Under the pieces are notes generated by a model. It ran no database searches. It was not told the DNA's origin and saw nothing but the letters and a program-made list of their open reading frames with translations. Made by a program: the position numbers and the translations under genes. Below, piece by piece: positions 22,583 through 31,500 of a stretch of DNA of 64,000 bases (positions are counted from its first letter, which is position 1; the number at the start of each line of letters is the position of its first letter). The stretch comes from an uncultured Prevotella sp. (GTDB lineage Bacteria > Bacteroidota > Bacteroidia > Bacteroidales > Bacteroidaceae), in assembly GCA_947169685.1 (NCBI GenBank), contig CAMVQS010000003.1, positions 20,023 to 84,022 of the forward strand. The letters run 5' to 3'.

Positions 22583-24095
22583 ATCTTATTGGGCGGATGG
22601 GCATAGCATAATACTGTTTAGCAGTGGTTACCAAATGATTTGTACCTGAAAGCAGGGCGTACCAAGCGTTGTTACTGTTGCCGATGGTATAGGGCGAGCA
22701 TGTCCAAAAACAGGCATAGTAGTTTGCAAAATACATGCCGTTCTCCGTCAAATAACCCGAAAAGCCGAAGAAGACGCTTTGTTGGGTCGGCGTATAAGTG
22801 GCACGGATGCCTGTTGCCTCGGTTGTCCAGACAATATTTGTATTGTCGAGCAATGCTGATAACTCTTCGTAAGTGGGGATACGCCACTCTGAGTATTGCA
22901 TATTGGTATATCCGCTACCCGAAAGGAAAGCATAGCGGGTATGGTCAGAAGCAATTTCTTCAGAAATAAGAGGACCATTGTCATTAGGCGTGTAGTTCGT
23001 GGTGTTCTCAAGAGTCGTAAATTGTGGATAGCGCGGAAAGAGTTGTCCCCATTGGTAATAGTCGCCTTGAGCGCTATAGGTAGTACCCTTGGTCACACCG
23101 GCATTCAAGTTATGAGTGGCCCAATAAATCTTCTTCCCCTCACTGTTGAAGGTGCCAAGCCATATACCGACCTCGTCAGGATGCTGACGATGGATATCGG
23201 TAGAGGGGTCATTTACTGTACCCGCAGTCCAAGGCTCGATGGTAACCGGTGACGGCTTCAGCAGGGCAGTGCCAAAGGTCAGCGGGAAGTTGTATATCTT
23301 GCCCTGTTCGAAGGTGATGTTGCTCCATGTGGCCGTATATTCCTCACTGTCAATAGTAAGGGTGATGGTAATATCAGCCGTGGTGCCATTGGTAACGACG
23401 AACCACTGGTCAGTAATGGCAGTTGTGGAAAGGGGTCTGTTTGGAGTATAGTTCTCAATGATATTCTCACTACCGATATTCGAGAACTCACCAGTAAAGG
23501 AATTGAGCTTACCCGTACGTCCATAATTGGTTCCTTCGATATGTACTTTACTGAGATTTGGCTGCGGTGACTCGTTGGTCTTACTTTGGAGGGTAACCCG
23601 AATGATGCTCTGGGCATGCTTCATGGTAAGTGAAACCTTTGGACTGGTATAAAGGATATTAACATCAGTACTAGTCCACGGGGCGTACATATAGTCAACG
23701 TTATCTGCACCATTGACGTTGATGGCAGCAGGATTGATGGTAGAAGCATATGGATAATAGGCAGACACCTGAGCCTTGTCAATAGTCAGCAGGATGGGAG
23801 ACTCGGAACTCCATGACGTCCCGTTGGTGGAATAAGGCACATTGACAGCCCCAACGCTATAAACCGTATTCTCTGTGTCATATTTCTTGGCAGTGACACC
23901 AATGGTGGCACCATTGCTGAAAGCAGTAGTGTTCTCCGTATTATAGACAGTGGCGGCGCGACTCACCTGATCAATGCTGACATCAAGTGACAATGGCTCC
24001 TGACCGGCAGTTGCCGCATCATCCTTTGTACAGGATACGGATAGTACTGTGGTTAGCAGTGTCAAGACGATGTATGTATAGGTTTTCTTCTTCAT
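22572..24095 (-). CDS. Fimbrillin-family lipoprotein 7 with C-terminal FISUMP domain
   Basis: I start at ATG 24095 ('MKKKTYTYI'), since the ORF-track start runs back through the preceding gene and would bury the signal peptide. From there 507 residues: lipobox 'VLSVSC' (C22), 'QVSRAATVYN' (Ser in place of Thr before R-A), core 'VSAYYPYASTINPAAINV'. The FISUMP part has 'WATHNLNAGVTKGTTYSAQG', 'YSEWRIPTYEELSALL' and ends 'MPIRPIRYEE'. A 13-base gap separates it from gene 8. Confidence 0.85.
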   Translation of the reverse strand: MKKKTYTYIVLTLLTTVLSVSCTKDDAATAGQEPLSLDVSIDQVSRAATVYNTENTTAFSNGATIGVTAKKYDTENTVYSVGAVNVPYSTNGTSWSSESPILLTIDKAQVSAYYPYASTINPAAINVNGADNVDYMYAPWTSTDVNILYTSPKVSLTMKHAQSIIRVTLQSKTNESPQPNLSKVHIEGTNYGRTGKLNSFTGEFSNIGSENIIENYTPNRPLSTTAITDQWFVVTNGTTADITITLTIDSEEYTATWSNITFEQGKIYNFPLTFGTALLKPSPVTIEPWTAGTVNDPSTDIHRQHPDEVGIWLGTFNSEGKKIYWATHNLNAGVTKGTTYSAQGDYYQWGQLFPRYPQFTTLENTTNYTPNDNGPLISEEIASDHTRYAFLSGSGYTNMQYSEWRIPTYEELSALLDNTNIVWTTEATGIRATYTPTQQSVFFGFSGYLTENGMYFANYYACFWTCSPYTIGNSNNAWYALLSGTNHLVTTAKQYYAMPIRPIRYEE

Positions 24096-24108
24096 ATCTG
24101 TTTCATTT

Positions 24109-25632
24109 TTAATTCTTTGCGACTTTACGGATAGCACGGATGGAATAAGCATTCATATTACTAGGAGTGCTTACTATGGCATAATAACCAACGGACTCAG
24201 CAAAAGTTTCAGAATAATACCGATTAAACTCTATACTTGTCCAACCGTCACCCAAAGATAAACCTTCGACATAATCTGCCCAATAGCAGCCCATGATACC
24301 ATCGCTTAGACGTACGCCATCATGTGCGTTGGCAAATCCAGCAAAAGGAATTGTAATCTGATGGGTGGGATATTCTTTACTAACGAGAACGTATCCGTTC
24401 GCCGTTTCATCATAATTACTCTCTTCACAGTTTTGGGCAAGAGCTAACCAGTCATCAATCGTTGGCAGTTGCCAACCGACGCCCATCAGAAGGGTGGCAG
24501 CATCGTATTCAGTTCCACTGATATAAGTCTGACCACTGGTAGCGAAGGGATAAGGAACAGTGGATGACGTGAACGGCTCGGTCTCTCCCAAACGGAAGAA
24601 AGCACCATAAGGCTCTGTGAGGCTGCCTCCCACGTTGTATTCCGCCCAATAATAGTCGTAACTGTCATCACTGTACATCAGAACGCCATCGTAAGGTGTC
24701 GGTGGGTTGTAAGGCGTAATGACAACAGTCTTGGATGCAGCATCTACCCAACCTTCACACTCGACAGAGGCCACGGAGAGGAAGGTGCCGTTCATCCTGA
24801 GGTTAAAGGTATAGACCTTGCCCTGCTCGAGATTGGCACTGACTGTCGTGCGGTATTCTATGCCGTCAATATAGAAAATCAGGATGACATCCTGCTCGCC
24901 AGCTCCAGGAGTAGGTAAGACATACCACTGATTGGTAGCCCCATTGGTTTTGAAGTCAAGAGGCGTACTATAAGGCTCACTGATAAAAGCTGTCTCATCG
25001 ACATCCGACAGTGCGCCAGTATAGCTGTTCAGCGTTCCTGCGCGTCCGAACTTGCCTTTGATATCGAGCCGGTAGATATTGCCCTCGTTGGTGTAGCTGA
25101 CGTTAGTTAACTGATACTTGATAATGGCCTGGGCATGCTTCATGGTAAGACGAACCGTACGATTGTCTTCATTGATGATACCATTGTTGGACGCTGTAGT
25201 TTTCCAAGGACAGTACATCCAGTCTGTATGATCATCGCAGGTGATGGCAATAGCAGAAGGATCGAAAGAAGAATCATAAGGATAATAGGCTGATACTCGT
25301 GCAGCCTCGCTGGTCAGATCGATACCCGTACTTCCCCATGCCTGAGAACTACCAGTACTCTTGGCACTGAACAGCACATTGGTGTGTTCATGAGAAGGAT
25401 AGGTGGTGCCGTTCGTCTTCTGCACGGTAATGCCCAACTGGGTACCTGTCGGGAAATATGTGGATGTAACCTGTGTCGCAGCACGAGTTAGGTCGGCAGG
25501 CTGATCAATGCCGACAGACAGCTCCAGTCGTCTATTGTCAGAGGCCATAGTCGCCTGTTCCTGTGAACATGCTGTTAACAGGAGCAACCCGATGACGGGT
25601 AATATCGTGGATATGGCAGGTTTTATCTTCAT
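24109..25632 (-). CDS. Fimbrillin-family lipoprotein 8 with C-terminal FISUMP domain
   Basis: 507 residues; lipobox 'LLLLTAC' (C22), 'ADLTRAATQVT', core 'VSAYYPYDSSFDPSAIAI'. The C-terminal domain has 'YYWAEYNVGGSLTEPYG', 'GVGWQLPTIDDWLAL' and the ending 'YSIRAIRKVAKN'. It shares most with gene 9 just upstream (3-base gap), so the two probably arose by duplication. Both have the linker pattern 'DGVLM-SDD/SDE-Y-YYWA' before the FISUMP part. Confidence 0.85.
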   Translation of the reverse strand: MKIKPAISTILPVIGLLLLTACSQEQATMASDNRRLELSVGIDQPADLTRAATQVTSTYFPTGTQLGITVQKTNGTTYPSHEHTNVLFSAKSTGSSQAWGSTGIDLTSEAARVSAYYPYDSSFDPSAIAITCDDHTDWMYCPWKTTASNNGIINEDNRTVRLTMKHAQAIIKYQLTNVSYTNEGNIYRLDIKGKFGRAGTLNSYTGALSDVDETAFISEPYSTPLDFKTNGATNQWYVLPTPGAGEQDVILIFYIDGIEYRTTVSANLEQGKVYTFNLRMNGTFLSVASVECEGWVDAASKTVVITPYNPPTPYDGVLMYSDDSYDYYWAEYNVGGSLTEPYGAFFRLGETEPFTSSTVPYPFATSGQTYISGTEYDAATLLMGVGWQLPTIDDWLALAQNCEESNYDETANGYVLVSKEYPTHQITIPFAGFANAHDGVRLSDGIMGCYWADYVEGLSLGDGWTSIEFNRYYSETFAESVGYYAIVSTPSNMNAYSIRAIRKVAKN

Positions 25633-25635
25633 ACG

Positions 25636-27159
25636 CTATTTTGCTACTTTACGGACAGCACGGATAGGCAGTTGGTCAGTGGCCTGGACGTCACCCCAGA
25701 AATTCACATCCACTTTATTAAGCCAATATTGACACATGAATCCGACTGATTGAAGTTCGGTTGTTTCATTATAATGCCAAAGATTACCTACGGTATAGAA
25801 ATAGGTGTAATTAGACTCGTTGATTATTACAGGGAAAGAAATGACTTGTTCTGTCGTTTTCGAAGTTGCCTTCACCTGTTCGTTGCCTTCCTCCAATTCA
25901 AACGTACAACCTTCCATTAGCAACTCCCATTCGGCGTCTGTCGGGATATGCCATCCATTGCCCCACAGATGAGATGCAGCGTCAAATTGCGTATTACTTA
26001 CATCCATATATGACACGTCTGTCCAACTGAAATTATTTACCTCACCGTATCTATATAGCCCACCTATCGGATTAATATCAGTAGCATATAGGTTGTAGGG
26101 AGCCCAATAGTAATCATAGTTCTCATCACTGCACATCAAGACACCATCGGGCGCATCCTCTATGCCTGTTCCCGTTCCGCCGCCAGTTCCACTATCCTCA
26201 TCGTACTTGTCACTACTTTCCTCGTAAGGATCGGCATAGACCAGACCACCTGCTGTCATGGCCACAGTAGTCCAGTCGATAATGTCAATGCCCGTCACGT
26301 CAAGCTTCGTGGGGCCAAGGGTAAGGTTAAAACGATATATCTTTCCTCGCTCAAAGGAGGAACTGGAAATCGTACGATATACAGCGCCATCAATAGTGAG
26401 CTGGAAGATCATGGTCTGGGGCCTTTCCGAAGCAATAGGCAACACAAACCACTGGTCCGTCCATGAGCCACTATTTGCGAAAGAGGCTGGTGGAGAAGAA
26501 TAGCTGTTGGTGATAGGCGCTTTTGTCACACCTGTCACCTCGCCAGTATAGGAGTTAAGTGTGCCCGAACGTCCATAAGAGCCATCAATGTCTATCTGAG
26601 AGACACGTCCCGGACCCGTATAGCCATTCGATGTCAACGTTACGACGACGACGGTTTGCGCATGTTTGAGCGTTAAGGCAACCTCCGGATAGAGCTCACT
26701 GATATAGCTCTCGTCAGTGGAGGCAGTCTGCCAAGTGGCATACATCCAATCTGGGGAATTGTTGGTACAAGTAACGGGGATGGCAGCAGGATCAAGACCA
26801 TACTGATAAGGATAGTAAGCCGAGACACGAGCTTCCTGCAATGTCAGCGTAATGGGTGTTGAGGAGCTCCAGGTCTGTGTACTGCCAGTACCAGTAGCCT
26901 GATAAGGAATGTTTGTCGTACTGGTCTGCGTCAAACTATAAGAAGAGCCATCGGTCTTCTGCACGGTGACACCTATTCTGGAGCCGCTTGCCAATGTGCC
27001 GGCAGTCAACGACAGGGATGGTGTGCTACGTGTCGGCACATCTGTCGTACAGACAGAGAGGCGCAACTGGGCATTTCCCGTCGTGCTGTCACTGCCTTCG
27101 CTGACACATGCTGTCAGCAGGAGCATTAAGCTATATACATATAATAGGTGTCGTCTCAT
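25636..27159 (-). CDS. Fimbrillin-family lipoprotein 9 with C-terminal FISUMP domain
   Basis: 507 residues; lipobox 'MLLLTAC' (C18), 'VPTRSTPSLS', core 'VSAYYPYQYGLDPAAIPV'. A Gly/Ser/Asp-rich linker ('DSGTGGGTGTGIEDAPDG') joins it to a FISUMP domain with 'GNGWHIPTDAEWELL' and the ending 'LPIRAVRKVAK'. It is 11 bases downstream of gene 10. Equal length to gene 8 and matching linker motifs indicate a duplicated pair. Confidence 0.85.
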   Translation of the reverse strand: MRRHLLYVYSLMLLLTACVSEGSDSTTGNAQLRLSVCTTDVPTRSTPSLSLTAGTLASGSRIGVTVQKTDGSSYSLTQTSTTNIPYQATGTGSTQTWSSSTPITLTLQEARVSAYYPYQYGLDPAAIPVTCTNNSPDWMYATWQTASTDESYISELYPEVALTLKHAQTVVVVTLTSNGYTGPGRVSQIDIDGSYGRSGTLNSYTGEVTGVTKAPITNSYSSPPASFANSGSWTDQWFVLPIASERPQTMIFQLTIDGAVYRTISSSSFERGKIYRFNLTLGPTKLDVTGIDIIDWTTVAMTAGGLVYADPYEESSDKYDEDSGTGGGTGTGIEDAPDGVLMCSDENYDYYWAPYNLYATDINPIGGLYRYGEVNNFSWTDVSYMDVSNTQFDAASHLWGNGWHIPTDAEWELLMEGCTFELEEGNEQVKATSKTTEQVISFPVIINESNYTYFYTVGNLWHYNETTELQSVGFMCQYWLNKVDVNFWGDVQATDQLPIRAVRKVAK

Positions 27160-27170
27160 TCGGCATTTTA

Positions 27171-28457
27171 TTAGAAATTCTCACCCTCCATGTCGGGCAG
27201 CGTCAGCCCGTCATCAGGTCCATTCTCTGTCTGGTCGAGACCATTGAACTGTACGGTGACATTGCTGGACACACCCCATAAGGTGATGGTTCGGATACCC
27301 GTGCTCTTGTCCAGACATGTGTCGTCCATTCGTACATTAAAGCCATACTGGTCACCTTCCTCAGCATCGGAGGTTACAGTGGGCTGCTTCACAGGAATAC
27401 CAGCCGTCATGGGTACGGCCGTGATAGTCAGTGTACGGTCATTGTTGCTAAGTTTGCAGTTGACGGCAATATCGGGAACTGTCTTGATGAACACATGACC
27501 ACCCAAATCGATTTCCATACCACCACCTTCGACGGTTCCCCAGTCCTCAATCTGCACATTACCATAATTAAGGGTGTTAGACAAGAGATTGATGTCGAAG
27601 GTATATATTTTGCCAGACACAAACGTATAGTTACTGGCTGTAGTGACGGTGTAACCGCTACCATCAAGGTTGATGTGGGTACTTAAAGTCGTGGTCTGCC
27701 CCGTAGGGACAATCACAAACTCCATCTCATAATACTGCTCGACACCATTGTTCTCATCAGCCGTCAGCAGGGAGAACGGTTCTATACTACGTGTTATTCT
27801 ATGAGGATCTTCGGCAGCTACCGTAATAGCTCCAGTCTTTGTGTTCAGCGTACCACTGGAAGCAATACCTGCACCAGAGATGCCGACAAGACTGAGGCTA
27901 GCATCACCTGTATATACATTCTTATGAAAACGGACCTTGACACGCGACAAAGCGTGATGCATAGTCATGGTAGCCGTTGGAGTATGGTCATTGAGATTAG
28001 GAACGGGCGTCCCCCACATGTAGTCAGCAGTAGCAGTATTAGTAGGTTGAACATGTATAGGAAGTGCCGTAATGTCGATGTCTTCCGTATAAGGATAATA
28101 ACCGTAGAGCGTTGCCTTGGTTGCAGAAAGCAGGATGTCTGTTCCTGTCGTAACAGGGTTCCACTGTGCTGTAACGCTTGCTGCAGCAGGTCTATAAGGT
28201 ATATTATAAGTTCCCGTACCGTCGTAAGTGGAACCATCACTAGTCTTCACTACAGTCAGGCCAACCATTGCCGTAGTAGGAAACCATGTATCGGTAATCA
28301 TGGCACGTGTTGTAATACCATCTGGCTCTCCAGGAGCTTTCATGGACAATTGTAACGTCTGCGTGGGAATGGAACTTTCCGTTATGTCATCGCTAGAACA
28401 TGCCGTCATCAGCACTGACAGCAGAACAACTATGTATAATCCTATGCGTCTGTTCAT
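27171..28457 (-). CDS. Fimbrillin-family lipoprotein 10 with a different C-terminal extension
   Basis: 428 residues; lipobox 'VLMTAC' (C20), 'GITTRAMITDTWFPT', core 'LYGYYPYTEDIDITALPI'. After the fimbrillin C-domain ('GKIYTFDINLLSNTLNYGNVQIEDW') there is a 100-residue extension ('TVPDIAVNCKLSNNDRTLTI', 'GIRTITLWGVSSNVTVQF') that is not FISUMP and looks like an immunoglobulin-type sandwich. It lies 24 bases downstream of gene 11. Confidence 0.78.
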   Translation of the reverse strand: MNRRIGLYIVVLLSVLMTACSSDDITESSIPTQTLQLSMKAPGEPDGITTRAMITDTWFPTTAMVGLTVVKTSDGSTYDGTGTYNIPYRPAAASVTAQWNPVTTGTDILLSATKATLYGYYPYTEDIDITALPIHVQPTNTATADYMWGTPVPNLNDHTPTATMTMHHALSRVKVRFHKNVYTGDASLSLVGISGAGIASSGTLNTKTGAITVAAEDPHRITRSIEPFSLLTADENNGVEQYYEMEFVIVPTGQTTTLSTHINLDGSGYTVTTASNYTFVSGKIYTFDINLLSNTLNYGNVQIEDWGTVEGGGMEIDLGGHVFIKTVPDIAVNCKLSNNDRTLTITAVPMTAGIPVKQPTVTSDAEEGDQYGFNVRMDDTCLDKSTGIRTITLWGVSSNVTVQFNGLDQTENGPDDGLTLPDMEGENF

Positions 28458-28481
28458 CTTCTCTACGTATAATGTTTTATT

Positions 28482-30149
28482 TTAATCGTTATTGATAGGT
28501 ACCATCTTGACCGCACGTACAGGGAAGGCTATGCTTCGGTATTCCATGCCCAATGTAGTTTGATGCCAATTAGGGTCACCTGTATCAGTAACTGCTGTCT
28601 CATGGACGCCAAACATCAAGGCACGTGATTTGACAGGGGATCCGGTATCTCCCTGATAGAGTTCTCCAATCCACGTCGTGCTTTCTGCCAGTGCTTCATA
28701 ACCGCTCTCCCGAACCCAACCGTTCATGTAGAAGCGTATTTCCGCATTCGTACTGTTGATAATGAGCGGTTTGTATAAATAGTTCATGTAATGTTCCTGC
28801 GAGTCGTAGTCATAATACTGAACGTAGTCGATACTGCAACCATAGACACCATTCTCTTGGGCGCTAGGGAATGTCACATCGGTGTTAGTCCCCGTATCGC
28901 TCAGGAAAAGGGCCTCTGCCTCGGTCATCATGCGGCAGTCGGGGCCAATATAGTAAGTGGCAGGGTCATAATTGACGTCACCGCAGATGTAGTCTGGCAT
29001 TACCGTGTATTGGTTAGCGGTAAGATCATAGTGCGAATAGTTATTGACCGACGACACCGTCTTGGGACGGGGGTCTCCCCACGCGAAGAAATAACCCGTG
29101 TCATAGCGGTATAGGGCACCGATATTACGGTCGGCAATATAGGCTTTGTGTGTAGCATCCTCCGGTGTGGTGATAACCCATCGGTTGTTTTCGTCCAGCT
29201 TCTCATAGAGGCCCAAATCAACCCATTCGATAAAGCTCGGATCGGGCATCATCTCTGTACTGTTGTAGTGATAGACCTTACCCGCCTCGAATTTCAAGTC
29301 GGCACCAGTCCGGTTTGAGGTCAGCTCATAGGAAGCCAGAGGAGCATCGTCACCAAATTCCTGAGTGTATAAATCCATTTCCAAATCATCAGCATGACAT
29401 GGGCCGACAACCATATAGACATCCCAGCGAGTATTGGCCATATCGCTCTTGACATTCAATGTGATAGAACCTGTCGTGGAATTGGTCTTCGTAGAGAACT
29501 TGAAGTTATTGGCCAGCGTACTGGTTGCTCCTTCCTTTTTGCGTAGCACTACTTTAGACAAGGTTCCCTTGTTGGGCAGGTCAACGCCTATATGGAATAC
29601 TGCAGCATAAGGAACCCCCTGTTGGGCGTTCTCCGGGTCAGCCCAATAAAGTGGGTAATAATTCTTCAAATGGGCTGTAGTGGAGTTGCCCAGTTGTGTC
29701 TGCTGACTGTAGTCTATAATGAAGTCACCACCTGTGAGATTGGTAGCGTCAGTATAGGTGGGCTTGATGGGCGGATAGAAGTAAGAATATTTCTCATCAT
29801 CAGCTTTCTTGATGGTAATTCCATTAAACTGACAGGTCACTCCATTGCTACTATTACCCGTAAAGTCAAAGGTACGCCCTATAACGGTCTGGGCTGCATT
29901 GGTGGTCAGCAGGGTGATGGTCTCAGTATTCTCCCATGCGAGCAAAAGCTTACCCTTGTTCTCACCTGTAAAACCAGGTGTGAAAGTGGTACGCGTCGTA
30001 CCATCGTCTGGCACTCCAAGGACGGCTGTGAATGTAAGGCTCATTGAGTCATCGCCAGCTATGCTGCCGTTCTCACTACAAGCTGCTGTCATCCAAAGCA
30101 GCATTGCTATGTAGAAGATGGTTCTGATATGTTCCTTTACTTGTCTCAT
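28482..30149 (-). CDS. Fimbrillin-family lipoprotein 11 with FISUMP-like C-terminus
   Basis: I use ATG 30149 ('MRQVKEHIRT'), which gives a proper signal peptide ending in 'WMTAAC' (C24); the longer ORF-track start would run into gene 12. 555 residues: 'GTTRTTFTPGFTGENKGKLLLAW', then 'YSYFYPPIKPTY', 'QTQLGNSTTAHLKNYYPLYW', and a C-terminal part 'YIADRNIGALYRYDTGYFFAWG' ending 'AFPVRAVKMVPINND'. It belongs with gene 12 to a distinct subfamily in which the usual A-Y-Y-P-Y is replaced by Y-x-Y-F-Y-P. A 4-base gap lies upstream. Confidence 0.8.
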   Translation of the reverse strand: MRQVKEHIRTIFYIAMLLWMTAACSENGSIAGDDSMSLTFTAVLGVPDDGTTRTTFTPGFTGENKGKLLLAWENTETITLLTTNAAQTVIGRTFDFTGNSSNGVTCQFNGITIKKADDEKYSYFYPPIKPTYTDATNLTGGDFIIDYSQQTQLGNSTTAHLKNYYPLYWADPENAQQGVPYAAVFHIGVDLPNKGTLSKVVLRKKEGATSTLANNFKFSTKTNSTTGSITLNVKSDMANTRWDVYMVVGPCHADDLEMDLYTQEFGDDAPLASYELTSNRTGADLKFEAGKVYHYNSTEMMPDPSFIEWVDLGLYEKLDENNRWVITTPEDATHKAYIADRNIGALYRYDTGYFFAWGDPRPKTVSSVNNYSHYDLTANQYTVMPDYICGDVNYDPATYYIGPDCRMMTEAEALFLSDTGTNTDVTFPSAQENGVYGCSIDYVQYYDYDSQEHYMNYLYKPLIINSTNAEIRFYMNGWVRESGYEALAESTTWIGELYQGDTGSPVKSRALMFGVHETAVTDTGDPNWHQTTLGMEYRSIAFPVRAVKMVPINND

Positions 30150-30153
30150 GTCT

Positions 30154-31254
30154 TTATTGTGTGGAAGCATTGCTGATAAACTCATAGTACTTTCCTGCCT
30201 TTAGCTTCTTGACCGTTACTTCTTCTGGATTAACCTCGGAACTATCATATAGCTGGCGGAGATAAGAATAAGAATTATTTATTTCAACGACCCTACTATT
30301 CTCTATGACAAGAGCTCTGGAACAGGTCACACGCAGATAGAGATGGTCAATTTGTTCAGTGGGACCAACTACGAAATAGAACTCCCAAATATTACTGCCT
30401 TCATAGGAGTGAACATTCAACGTGATAGGACCTTTGCGCTGATTTTCGGGCGTAAACCTCTTGGCAAAGTCAAAGTTATTACCTAACTGTTTACAATTGC
30501 TGATGTCAACGTTTTCATTTGTAAGGTCCAAAGCCTCAGAACTGGCGAACAATTCAGCTTTGTTAACTTTCAGGCTCAAGACCTTGGCAGGGGCCGTGAA
30601 TGTGACATGCACCACAGAAGCATAGACATTGGGATAGTAGCCCTCCGGGCGATCGATGACGGTCTGTGTGCCGATAACAACACTATTCTCATCATATATA
30701 TTCTCTTCGTGGTTTATCTCATTCTCATAGCTCCAGTGCATGGGCAGGTAGTTCTTCAGGTGAGCCCGTGTTCCATTACCCATCTGGGATTGCTGGCTGA
30801 GGTCGATGATAATTTGCTCTTTCTTCTCAGAGTCATAATATGCCGTACCACCAGGATAAAAATATTCATAATGTTCAATGTATTCACTCTGAGCATTTTG
30901 AGCGAGGTTGCGAACATTACCTCGGAAATTGTAAATCTTATCAGACTGTCTTATTCCACCAATAGTTGCAGAACGTGCCACAAGGCTGGGGTCTGTATTG
31001 TTGACATGAAGGACGTCAACAGTCTCATCTTCCTCCCAAGAAATCAGCAAGTCAGCATCGGACGCAGTGAAATGAGTACGAGTTGGCATGTCTCCTCTCA
31101 AATGTGCAGAGAACTCAATGGGGACATAACCCTCATCTGTGACAGAAAGAGCACCTTCCCTACAAGAAATACATGTAAGTGTCAGCATGAACAAAGTGCC
31201 TATAAATACATGTTTGAGCAAAGTTATATCAGTTTTAAGTTTTCTCAACAACAT
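30154..31254 (-). CDS. Fimbrillin-family lipoprotein 12 (first gene of the array)
   Basis: 366 residues, first gene after the promoter. Signal peptide ends 'LTLTCISC' (C31 likely, C28 possible). It has 'MPTRTHFTASDADLLISWEED', 'YEYFYPGGTAYY' and 'QSQMGNGTRAHLKNYLPMHW', close to gene 11 but without the FISUMP part. It ends 'KLKAGKYYEFISNASTQ'. Being first, it may be the most strongly expressed member. Its start codon is about 55 bases downstream of the -7 box. Confidence 0.78.
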   Translation of the reverse strand: MLLRKLKTDITLLKHVFIGTLFMLTLTCISCREGALSVTDEGYVPIEFSAHLRGDMPTRTHFTASDADLLISWEEDETVDVLHVNNTDPSLVARSATIGGIRQSDKIYNFRGNVRNLAQNAQSEYIEHYEYFYPGGTAYYDSEKKEQIIIDLSQQSQMGNGTRAHLKNYLPMHWSYENEINHEENIYDENSVVIGTQTVIDRPEGYYPNVYASVVHVTFTAPAKVLSLKVNKAELFASSEALDLTNENVDISNCKQLGNNFDFAKRFTPENQRKGPITLNVHSYEGSNIWEFYFVVGPTEQIDHLYLRVTCSRALVIENSRVVEINNSYSYLRQLYDSSEVNPEEVTVKKLKAGKYYEFISNASTQ

Positions 31255-31308
31255 CTTTTACACAATTCCACTTTAAAGACCATTGACAATATGGCCTGCA
31301 TTATCGTA

Positions 31309-31339
31309 CAAAAATACAACAATTAGAATATATACGCAA
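31309..31339 (-). promoter_or_regulatory. Promoter of the 14-gene fimbrillin operon
   Basis: On the minus strand TTG (31337-31339), 20 bases, then TATTTTTG (31309-31316). It is the only good promoter seen ahead of the whole array; no inverted repeats flank it, so there is no sign of a promoter-inversion switch here. Confidence 0.75.
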
Positions 31340-31451
31340 GAAATATTCCAATTATTTCGGATTTTTTAACAATAAGGGAGCAGCCATCTCTTCTTTGGCC
31401 GCCCCCTATATTAATAATATCACTTTCCCTTACTCACAATATATAACAAAA

Positions 31452-31477
31452 AACGGGCGTGCATATGCACACCCGTT
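31452..31477 (-). terminator. Intrinsic terminator after the susCDEF-like operon
   Basis: Minus-strand AACGGGTGTGCATATGCACGCCCGTT folds into a near-perfect hairpin (one mismatch) followed by TTTTTTGTT. It lies 24 bases after the stop of the last sus gene and isolates that operon from the fimbrillin promoter. Confidence 0.85.
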
Positions 31478-31500
31478 AAATAAATACGTATATAATACTA

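Noticed and set aside
31255-31340. Invertible promoter ahead of the fimbrillin operon
   Set aside because: No inverted repeats flank the promoter; the only nearby palindrome is the terminator of the sus-like operon.
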